Shown here piece by piece: positions 1 to 5,435 of a DNA stretch of 9,673 bases (its first letter is position 1; each line of letters starts with the position of its first letter). The DNA is taken from NCBI GenBank assembly GCA_011048585.1, contig DSDS01000067.1, positions 1-9,673 of the forward strand. The letters run 5' to 3'. This DNA comes from Desulfurivibrio alkaliphilus (GTDB taxonomy: Bacteria; Desulfobacterota; Desulfobulbia; Desulfobulbales; Desulfurivibrionaceae). Below the pieces are notes generated by a model, which had not been told where the DNA came from, did no database searches, and saw only the letters and a list, made by a program, of their open reading frames with translations. Both the position numbers and the translations under genes were made by a program.

Positions 1-13
1 GATTTAACGGGCT

Positions 14-121
14 GTAATCGTTCAGCAGTGCCGCAGGTTCGGGCAAGCGGCCAAGCGCCGCGTACCCCGTGTACGTAAGCCTGGCTGATCGCCCGAAGAT
101 GCGGTGCTGCTGAACGATTAC
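14..121. repeat. ~108-bp imperfect palindrome (long hairpin element)
   Basis: The outer arms 14-28 and 107-121 are perfect 15-bp inverted repeats (GTAATCGTTCAGCAG). Pairing continues inward through two G-T wobbles, CCGC/GCGG (31-34/101-104), TTCGGGC/GCCCGAA (38-44/91-97) and shorter blocks, to a tip where CGTAC/GTACG (61-65/71-75) encloses a 5-base loop. Nearly the whole element can fold into one long stem. This size and full-length dyad are typical of REP/MITE-like intergenic repeats. It could also end or protect the transcript of a gene lying left of the window. That it is repeated elsewhere in the genome is inference; only one copy is visible here. Confidence 0.75.
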
Positions 122-131
122 CATTTATTAA

Positions 132-154
132 GCTGAAAGCCTTTGCCTTTCAGC
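132..154. repeat. Small perfect hairpin
   Basis: GCTGAAAG (132-139) and CTTTCAGC (147-154) form an 8-bp perfect stem with a 7-base loop. On the minus strand it is followed by TTAATAAATGG, so it lacks the long U-run of a strong terminator; on the plus strand no U-run follows at all. Function unknown. Confidence 0.4.
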
Positions 155-224
155 GCCACAGCGGCCAAAGCTGCCCCATCCCCATCAAAAGCGCAAGCGG
201 TTTGATCCCCCCGGCTGTGAAATC

Positions 225-275
225 GTGTTGCAACAGGTTGGCGAGACAGAGGTGTTGCAACAGTGTGTTGCATGC
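225..275. promoter_or_regulatory. Cluster of TGTTGCAACA palindromes, putative enhancer (UAS)
   Basis: The 12-mer GTGTTGCAACAG occurs at 225-236 and again at 252-263, each containing the perfect 10-bp palindrome TGTTGCAACA. A third, partial copy GTGTTGCATGC starts at 265. Box starts are 27 and 13 bp apart. The cluster lies about 250-300 bp upstream of the start site predicted from the sigma-54 promoter, the usual distance for activator sites bound by a sigma-54 enhancer-binding protein. That such a protein binds here is inference, and its identity is unknown. Confidence 0.5.
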
Positions 276-431
276 AGCACGTTTGTGGTGGTCGGCGGCG
301 ATCACATTCAGCGGCCATTTTTCCCCCTTGTCCGTTTTTTATTCCTGATTAAACGCGTTTATTAGTATTTTACCACAGTAGTGTGGGGGGAAGTTTATTT
401 AGCTGCGATAATGTAAAATTATATTAAATTA

Positions 432-444
432 AATCAATATGTTA
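432..444 (+). promoter_or_regulatory. Putative IHF binding site
   Basis: AATCAATATGTTA matches the IHF consensus WATCAANNNNTTR at every defined position and has a strongly AT-rich flank on its 5' side (about 405-431), as strong IHF sites do. It sits about 80-90 bp upstream of the predicted sigma-54 start, between that promoter and the palindrome cluster, where a DNA bend would bring an upstream-bound activator to the polymerase. Confidence 0.55.
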
Positions 445-495
445 GCTATGTTTATCTGCCCTTGTGAGGGCAAATGGCGAAAAGGTATCTCCAGG

Positions 496-513
496 TTGGC
501 ACGGCCCGTGCAA
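496..513 (+). promoter_or_regulatory. Sigma-54 (-24/-12) promoter
   Basis: TTGGCACGGCCCGTGCAA has the invariant GG (498-499) and GC (510-511) separated by exactly 10 bp. It fits TTGGCACG-N4-TTGC with one mismatch (G instead of T at 508). The predicted start is near 522-523, giving a leader of about 59 nt before the ATG at 582. The promoter is embedded in a dyad (CTCCAG 489-494 / CTGGAG 515-520, with an inner GCACG/CGTGC), so the same bases could form a hairpin if transcribed from further upstream. Confidence 0.7.
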
Positions 514-542
514 GCTGGAGTGGTCAAACGCTGATCGTGATG

Positions 543-570
543 CAAATAGATACAGCAAGACAAATAGATA
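543..570 (+). repeat. Direct repeat in the leader
   Basis: CAAATAGATA occurs at 543-552 and again at 561-570, 18 bp apart. The second copy runs into the AAGGAGG ribosome binding site at 570-576. Function unknown; it may be chance in an A-rich leader. Confidence 0.4.
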
Positions 571-581
571 AGGAGGAAGCC

Positions 582-797
582 ATGAAGAGAGCAACGGAGA
601 TTAGAAAGGAAAAGGTAGAGGCCCGCATCGATCGCAACGCCATCGCCGAAGGTTCCGGACAGGCTGGAATCGGAATCATCGCTATCCTGGCCGCTCTGAT
701 CGGGGCCTGGGGGCTTGCCTGCCTGGTCGGAGGAGTCGTGGAAGCCGGGGCGGCCGAGATGGTTCGGGGTTTGGTTACTGCGGTAACCGGGCGCTAG
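582..797 (+). CDS. Small single-span membrane protein, unknown function
   Basis: This 71-residue protein has a charged, probably cytoplasmic N-terminus (about residues 1-22, rich in Lys, Arg and Glu). A Gly/Ala/Ile-rich hydrophobic segment follows at roughly 25-50, with a GAW motif and one Cys, and then a short C-terminal tail. The start is fixed by a near-perfect AAGGAGG (570-576) five bases before ATG 582; the frame is open further upstream to 474, but those codons would precede or overlap the sigma-54 promoter. It is the first gene of a two-gene unit, 56 bp before the next start, behind a sigma-54 promoter. There is no signal-peptidase site. I do not recognise the family. A small subunit or regulator of a membrane complex, or a stress-induced membrane peptide, would both fit. 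Confidence 0.8.
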   Translation: MKRATEIRKEKVEARIDRNAIAEGSGQAGIGIIAILAALIGAWGLACLVGGVVEAGAAEMVRGLVTAVTGR

Positions 798-853
798 CGC
801 GAAACTAAAAATGAGCAGCATGAATAATAATCACTAAACCGGAGGATATGACA

Positions 854-1162
854 ATGGAAGCCAACAATCGAAAAGGAAATGCTCGGGTAATGCTCATCAT
901 GATGGCCGGTTTGGGCGGAATCATCGGAGTATGGGCGGTGAGCACCCTGTTCTTCGCTCTCTCCCAGAACAACTGGCAGGTTACCGAGCTGCTCCGCAGC
1001 TACCTGGTTGCCACGGGGGCCATCGGCGAGTTTCAGACCCTGGTCGACTTCTACAGCTACATCAAGGGGGTTGAATATATCATCTGCCTGGCCTTCCTGG
1101 TGGCCTTCCCCGCCTTCTTCAAGTACATAAACCGGCCCACCGAGGCGGTGGCCAACCGCTAG
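854..1162 (+). CDS. Small two-span membrane protein, unknown function
   Basis: This 102-residue protein has a short basic N-terminus, a first membrane span at about residues 13-36, a polar loop with aromatic residues, a second span at about 74-93 and a basic tail. Both ends are therefore probably cytoplasmic. ATG 854 is chosen over ATG 848 because GGAGG (841-845) stands 8 bases before 854 but only 2 before 848. The first span shares the pattern [LI]IG[AV]W followed by a small/hydrophobic run with the span of the upstream gene, hinting that the two proteins are related or pack together. A strong terminator follows 37 bp after the stop, so the two genes form a closed unit. No known family was recognised. 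Confidence 0.8.
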   Translation: MEANNRKGNARVMLIMMAGLGGIIGVWAVSTLFFALSQNNWQVTELLRSYLVATGAIGEFQTLVDFYSYIKGVEYIICLAFLVAFPAFFKYINRPTEAVANR

Positions 1163-1199
1163 CCGGCGGTCACCCCAGCAACGCAGGGCAGGAGTGTCG

Positions 1200-1233
1200 A
1201 GTCCGGGGGGGTAACCCTCCCGGACTTTTTTTA
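1200..1233 (+). terminator. Rho-independent terminator of the two-gene unit
   Basis: AGTCCGGG (1200-1207) pairs with CCCGGACT (1219-1226), with an inner GGG/CCC stem around TAA, followed by a run of T at 1226-1232. The orientation suits the plus-strand genes. Read from the minus strand there is no U-run, so it does not serve the U32 remnant. Confidence 0.9.
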
Positions 1234-1243
1234 TCCCTCTGTT

Positions 1244-1700
1244 TTAACCCCCGGCTGAAATAAAGTCGGTGGTTGCCGACAGGGGTTGATCGGCGGCCAA
1301 GGCGCTCAGGATTTGTCGCCCCTTGGCTGAGTTGGCCCCACAGTGGCTGAGGTCGACCAGCAGTTCGCCGGCCCCCACGTTTCTGATCCGGCCCAGAAAA
1401 CCGGCCAGGGAGAAATCCTTTTCCCCCTCTATTTCGGTCAGGTCATGGTCGGTAAGAACCCGATATCCTTCCCCCTTGTCGGAGCGCAGCACGCTACCAG
1501 ACCGCACCCCTTTAAGGGGAATCCGGGAAATCAGGATCGGTAGGGGGCTGTGGATGGTCATCCGGGTGGAGGCGCGCAGCGGCAGGCCGGAGAAGTGGCG
1601 GTGGGCCAGGCGCCAGATCCCTAGATCCTGGATGATGATGCCGTCGCAGGCCATCCCTTCCAGGGCGGCCAGCAGGTCGATCAGCCGGGGCCAGCAGCTC
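1244..1700 (-). pseudogene. Decayed peptidase U32-family gene remnant
   Basis: The minus frame contains hallmarks of U32 proteins. A WPRLIDLLAALE segment is followed by ACDGIIIQDLGIWRLA, then LPLRASTRMTIH, where the family usually has ASTQMTIH; here the Gln is Arg. This jumps straight into a C-terminal block (SRIPLKG, SDKGEGYRV, LLVDLSHCG) that in full-length relatives lies hundreds of residues later. The N-terminal half of the barrel and the central region with the family's Cys-rich signature are missing. The longest ATG-initiated frame is 136 codons (ATG at 1652-1654) with no ribosome binding site, while the recognisable homology continues upstream to about 1700 without a start. I read this as a deletion-derived pseudogene. 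Full-length members are involved in RNA hydroxylation or collagen-like proteolysis, but this copy should be inactive. Confidence 0.75.
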
Positions 1701-1750
1701 GCTGGTCGGCGCCCGTTTTTCCCGGCTGCTCGCTCCTGTTTTTTTGCTGT

Positions 1751-1778
1751 TTGTCCATACTTTGTCGGCCGTTATAAA
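1751..1778 (+). promoter_or_regulatory. Possible promoter of fetAB
   Basis: TTGTCC (1751-1756) and TATAAA (1773-1778) are 16 bp apart and lie about 90 bp before the fetA start, in AT-richer DNA between the U32 remnant and fetA. This is a moderate match to a sigma-70 promoter. No Fur box or other operator was recognised. Confidence 0.35.
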
Positions 1779-1869
1779 AAGGTTTGTGAAGTTCTGGTCA
1801 TGGGGATAACTTACTTCCGGCCATCGGTCAATATCGGCTTGTCAACAAGAGTGGGAGCGAACTGAAAAA

Positions 1870-2460
1870 ATGTTGATCATGGAAGGGCTCCGAGTACGGG
1901 AGGTCACCCTCGACCTGGTGATCGAAAAGGGAGAAATCGTCTGTTTATCCGGCCCATCGGGGAGCGGCAAATCCCTGCTGCTGCGGGCCATTGCCGACCT
2001 CATTCCCCATGAGGGACGGGTGATTTTTAACGGTGAGGAGTGTGCCGGGATGCCGGCCCATCTCTGGCGGCGGCGGGTGGGGCTGTTGCCGGCGGAATCC
2101 CAGTGGTGGGCCGACCGGGTGGGGGAGCATTTCAGTCAGTCGATGACGGCGGAGCTGGCCGCTCTGGGTTTCGGGCCCGAGGTGTTGGCATGGCAAATTG
2201 CCCGTTGTTCCACCGGCGAGCGGCAACGGCTGGCGATTGTGCGGTTGCTGGCTCAGGCTCCGGCGGCCCTGCTGCTGGATGAACCCACAGCCAGCCTGGA
2301 TCAGGCCGGTATCGGCCGAGTGGAGGAACTGATCCGCCGTTATAGCCAGCGGCGGCAAGCCCCGGTGTTATGGGTTAGCCACGATTCCGGTCAGGTGGCC
2401 CGGGTGGCCGACCGCCACCTGCGGATTGCCGGGGCAGGGGTGGAGGTGGTGAGCTTATGA
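1870..2460 (+). CDS. fetA: FetA-type ABC transporter ATP-binding protein (iron export)
   Basis: This 196-residue ABC ATPase is as short as members of the FetA/YbbL family usually are. Visible motifs are Walker A GPSGSGKS (28-35), the signature region CSTGERQR (113-120, a variant of LSGGQ), Walker B ALLLDEPT (133-140) with Glu138 as catalytic base, and the switch His171. The Q-loop reads GLLPAESQWW (71-80), so the usual Gln is not at its expected position. The gene overlaps fetB by 4 bp (ATGA), indicating translational coupling. In E. coli, FetAB exports iron and eases oxidative stress; the same role here is inferred from the gene pair. The ATG at 1870 has only a distant GGGAG (1853-1857), and ATG 1879 is an alternative start. 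Confidence 0.85.
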   Translation: MLIMEGLRVREVTLDLVIEKGEIVCLSGPSGSGKSLLLRAIADLIPHEGRVIFNGEECAGMPAHLWRRRVGLLPAESQWWADRVGEHFSQSMTAELAALGFGPEVLAWQIARCSTGERQRLAIVRLLAQAPAALLLDEPTASLDQAGIGRVEELIRRYSQRRQAPVLWVSHDSGQVARVADRHLRIAGAGVEVVSL

Positions 2461-3248
2461 ACCCCATCGTGCTCAGCTATACCGATCTGCTGATCGCCGC
2501 CGGGTTGATTGTGGTCCTGGCGGCCCTCTCTCTGCTCTTGAGGTTGCGGGTGGAGGGACAGTTGCTGATTGCCGCGGCGCGGACCACCGTCCAGCTGCTG
2601 CTGGTCGGCCTGGTCTTGCAGGCCCTGTTCGCCCATGCCAGTTTAACCTGGGTCAGCCTGATGGCCCTGGTGATGCTGCTGATCGCCGGGTACGAGGTGA
2701 TGGCCCGGCAGAAAAGGCCGTTCAAGGGGGCCTGGGGCTATGCTCTGGGCACCGCGGTGATGTTTATCTCCTCCTTTGCCACCAGCCTTTTCGCCCTGCT
2801 GGTGATCATCGGCAACGAGCCCTGGTACTATCCTCAGTACGCCATCCCCCTGCTGGGGATGATGCTGGGCAACACCATGACCGGCGTGGCCTTGGCCCTG
2901 GATCGTCTGACCAATTTCGCCTGGCAGCAGCAGGCCGTGATCGAAACCCGGCTGGCTTTGGGTCAGGAGTGGCGGGTGGCCATCCGGGATAGTGTCCGGG
3001 AGAGCGTCCGCGTTGGCCTGATCCCCATCATCAACGCCATGGCCGCCGCCGGGGTGGTAAGTCTGCCGGGAATGATGACCGGCCAGATCCTTTCCGGCAC
3101 CCCGCCCATGGAGGCGGTGAAGTACCAGATTCTAATCATGTTCATGATCACCGCCGGAACCGGTTTCGCCATTCTGCTGGCCACCTGGCTGGGAGGACGG
3201 CGGCTCTTCGACGCCCGGCAGCGGTTGCGGCTGGATCGACTTAAGTAA
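2457..3248 (+). CDS. fetB: FetB-type ABC transporter permease (iron export)
   Basis: This 263-residue inner-membrane protein has about seven hydrophobic segments (roughly 8-29, 36-56, 62-81, 93-118, 127-147, 187-207 and 222-245). It carries family hallmarks of FetB/YbbM: the RTTVQLLLVG stretch near 42-51, IPLLGMMLGNTMTG (130-143), the cytoplasmic Glu/Leu-Ala-Leu-Gly segment (163-169), and SLPGMMTGQIL (202-212) followed by PMEAVKYQ. The start ATG overlaps the fetA stop, and the length matches the family (about 260). It would form the export channel powered by FetA. The coding end overlaps the end of the convergent kinase gene by 8 bp, with no terminator between them. Confidence 0.87.
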   Translation: MNPIVLSYTDLLIAAGLIVVLAALSLLLRLRVEGQLLIAAARTTVQLLLVGLVLQALFAHASLTWVSLMALVMLLIAGYEVMARQKRPFKGAWGYALGTAVMFISSFATSLFALLVIIGNEPWYYPQYAIPLLGMMLGNTMTGVALALDRLTNFAWQQQAVIETRLALGQEWRVAIRDSVRESVRVGLIPIINAMAAAGVVSLPGMMTGQILSGTPPMEAVKYQILIMFMITAGTGFAILLATWLGGRRLFDARQRLRLDRLK

Positions 3249-5310
3249 TTTTGGCCGAGTGGGGATTGGCCGGTAGATCCACGGTGGCCGTGGTGTACTG
3301 ACCGGGTACACTCTCCAGGTAGAGCTGGCCGTTGTGGTCGCGGACCAGCCCCTTGCTGATTCCCAGCCCCAGGCCGGTGCCTTCCCCCGGGGGCTTGGTG
3401 GTGAAGAGGGCGTCGAAGACGTGATCGATGGTGTCCTGATCGATGCCGATGCCGTAATCGGTGATGGTGGTACGGATAAACGGGCGCTCCTGGATGGTTA
3501 CCAGTTGGCTCTTGATCTTGATCCGTTTGTCGGGGTGGCGCTCGTGGTAACGGACGTTGAGGGCGTAACGGGCGTTGCTCAGCAGATTGAGAAAAACCTG
3601 GTGCAGGTGCTGGGGGTTGCCTCGCAGGGGGGGCAGGTCGTCGGGAATCTCCACATCCACCCGGATCCCATCCTTTTCAAACTGATAAAGCAGCAGGGAG
3701 ATGCAGTCGTCGATCACCTCCTGGATGCTCAGATCCCCCACGATCTCGTCGCGCTGGCGGGCGAAGGAGAGCAGGTTTTTGACGATGGCCGCCACCCGCT
3801 CGCTCTCCTTGATGATCCGGGGAAGAATCTCCCGCTCGGTGGATTCCACCTCCGGGTCGGTCTCATCCAGCAGGATCTGGCTGTAGTTGATGATTCCGTT
3901 GATCGGATTGTTGATCTCGTGGGCCACTCCGGCGGCCAGTTCCCCCAGGGCGGCGAACTGCCCGGCCCGCACCGCCTCGCTGCGGTGCTGCTCCTCATCG
4001 GTGATATCCCGCAGAATCAGGATATATTGCAGTTTGCTCCCATGCCGCATCTGGCTGAGGGAGAAGGCCAGGGGGAAGAAGGAGTCGTCCTGGCGCTGGC
4101 CGTTCAGGGGGCGGTTGGTATTCATCGCTTCACCCAGGGCCTCGACCAGTTGGTCGAGGTCGGTGGCGGCGGGGAAGCGGATCAGGAAATCGATCCGGCG
4201 GCCGCTGATTTCGGCGGCGGAATAGCCGAACATGTTTTCGGTGGGGGTGTTGACCGATTCGATTACCCCCGCTTCATCCATGATCACCAACCCGTCCCGC
4301 ATATGGTCGATGATCGCCCGCAAGCGGGCTTCCGCCGCCTCCTTTTCCCGGATTGAGGAGGTGATCCGGTAAGATCCCAGAAAGATGCCGAGCAGGCCGA
4401 TGAGCCACAGGGCCCAGTGAACGATGGCCACCACCGTCAAGCTTTCCCGGTAGAGGTTGTGGAGCAGGGCGATGGGTACCGACACGCTGATCCCGCCGCG
4501 AATGTCGCCGGCGATGTAGCCCTGGCTGGCGTGGCAACGCAGGCAGCCATCCTCGGTGACCATGGGCCGCATCAGCCGGAAAAAGGGCTCGCCGTCGATC
4601 TCTTCGATGGCCCAGGCCTCATTGCGGTTGCCGCGCTCAAAATCTTCCAGCACCTCCCGCTCCCAGTCATCGGCGGTGTTGCCGACCCAGAGAGGATCAA
4701 GGCTGGTGATATGCCCCCGGGGCCCGCCGGTGCCGGTCTGCATGTCGTAAACCTGGCGGATCATGTACTCGGGGTTGACCAGGGTCAGAACCCGCCCGGT
4801 ATCGGTGACCACCGTGCTGTCGGGAACCAGATGCTCCAGGATCGGGTTGGGACGGGAGGTTTCAGTGACGGGGACGAAAACCCCCTCCTGGTTGGCGGCC
4901 CAACGGTAATAGAGCAGGTCCTTGTCGAAGATGGTGCTGGCCTCGCTCATTGCCACGGTGTGGATCCTCTGCCGCTCCTTGTCCTTGAACCAGAGGAGGG
5001 AGCCGGCGATCAGGACCGTCCAGATAAAGACTACGATCAGGGAAAAGAAAACCGGCCGGGCGTGGGACTGGGTGTCGTCTTTTTGCTCGTTGATCTGGCT
5101 TTCCAGAAAACCGCAAAGCAGGGCGGCCAGCAGAGCGAATACCACGCCGACGATCACGTGGACGCTGTCGAAGTAGGAGATTTCCGGGTGAAGAACCCTG
5201 CCAATCAGGGCACTGAGGTTGGCGAGCAAACCTATGACCAGACCATAGGCGAGATAGCGGCCGACCAGCGAAAAGTAGCGCAGGGCATTGATAGGGTTCA
5301 GGTATTCCAT
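3241..5310 (-). CDS. Sensor histidine kinase with c-type heme (DUF3365/Tll0287-like) sensor and PAS domain
   Basis: The protein has 689 residues. Three membrane spans (about 17-38, 50-70, 88-108) lead into a periplasmic region (109-288) that ends with CLRCH at 256-260. This is a covalent heme-c motif placed as in Tll0287-like (DUF3365) sensors. A fourth span (about 290-313), a PAS domain (about 328-440), a HisKA domain with phospho-accepting His464 in GVAHEINNP, and a HATPase domain follow; the HATPase has N-box Asn579, DYGIGI (618-623) and the FTTKPPGEGTGLGLG lid (636-650). It probably senses redox state, oxygen or NO through heme and signals to an unlinked response regulator, since none lies beside it. 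The kinase core is of the NtrB-like type. The start at ATG 5310 lacks a good ribosome binding site, but no better one was seen and the N-terminus looks complete. Confidence 0.88.
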   Translation of the reverse strand: MEYLNPINALRYFSLVGRYLAYGLVIGLLANLSALIGRVLHPEISYFDSVHVIVGVVFALLAALLCGFLESQINEQKDDTQSHARPVFFSLIVVFIWTVLIAGSLLWFKDKERQRIHTVAMSEASTIFDKDLLYYRWAANQEGVFVPVTETSRPNPILEHLVPDSTVVTDTGRVLTLVNPEYMIRQVYDMQTGTGGPRGHITSLDPLWVGNTADDWEREVLEDFERGNRNEAWAIEEIDGEPFFRLMRPMVTEDGCLRCHASQGYIAGDIRGGISVSVPIALLHNLYRESLTVVAIVHWALWLIGLLGIFLGSYRITSSIREKEAAEARLRAIIDHMRDGLVIMDEAGVIESVNTPTENMFGYSAAEISGRRIDFLIRFPAATDLDQLVEALGEAMNTNRPLNGQRQDDSFFPLAFSLSQMRHGSKLQYILILRDITDEEQHRSEAVRAGQFAALGELAAGVAHEINNPINGIINYSQILLDETDPEVESTEREILPRIIKESERVAAIVKNLLSFARQRDEIVGDLSIQEVIDDCISLLLYQFEKDGIRVDVEIPDDLPPLRGNPQHLHQVFLNLLSNARYALNVRYHERHPDKRIKIKSQLVTIQERPFIRTTITDYGIGIDQDTIDHVFDALFTTKPPGEGTGLGLGISKGLVRDHNGQLYLESVPGQYTTATVDLPANPHSAKIT

Positions 5311-5435
5311 CCTGAGGCCAAACTACCACCGGCGCGGCGGCGGCGCAAGCGGCTGTTTTATTTTTTTACAGTGGCCCAACCTGCTGTTTTAAGATGATAA
5401 TAATCACTGTTGATCACCTTTTTTCAACCGAGCGA

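Larger units (their letters stand above)
122..431. other. Gene-free stretch upstream of the sigma-54 unit
   Basis: No convincing coding region is present. A 66-codon open frame on the minus strand (118-318) has a composition unlike a real protein and no visible ribosome binding site. The stretch contains a small perfect hairpin (132-154), a weaker dyad around 184-206 (ATCAAA/TTTGAT), the GTGTTGCA boxes described separately, and an AT-rich tract at about 405-431 that leads into the IHF site. Its role is best read as the distal control region of the downstream small-protein unit. Confidence 0.5.

Noticed and set aside
118..318. A 66-codon minus-strand open frame ending next to the small hairpin
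   Set aside because: No ribosome binding site, an unusual Arg/Cys/Gln-rich composition, and the reading includes the putative activator boxes.
458..545. A possible c-di-GMP (GEMM) riboswitch, because AGGGCAAA and GAAA occur near two hairpins
   Set aside because: The conserved second half of the aptamer (the GACGCAAAGCC block and its pairing) is absent, and the sigma-54 promoter explains the central bases better.
1244..1654. An intact short protein gene of 136 codons
   Set aside because: It joins distant parts of a U32 protein, lacks a ribosome binding site, and homology extends upstream of the only ATG.
3334..4356. A 340-codon plus-strand open frame, and another at 4417-5397
   Set aside because: Both are antisense to the well-supported histidine kinase and show no family motif or ribosome binding site.
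5311..5435. A terminator after the ABC-F gene
   Set aside because: Only a 5-bp stem (GTTGA/TCAAC, around 5409-5428) is present and no U-run follows it on the minus strand.
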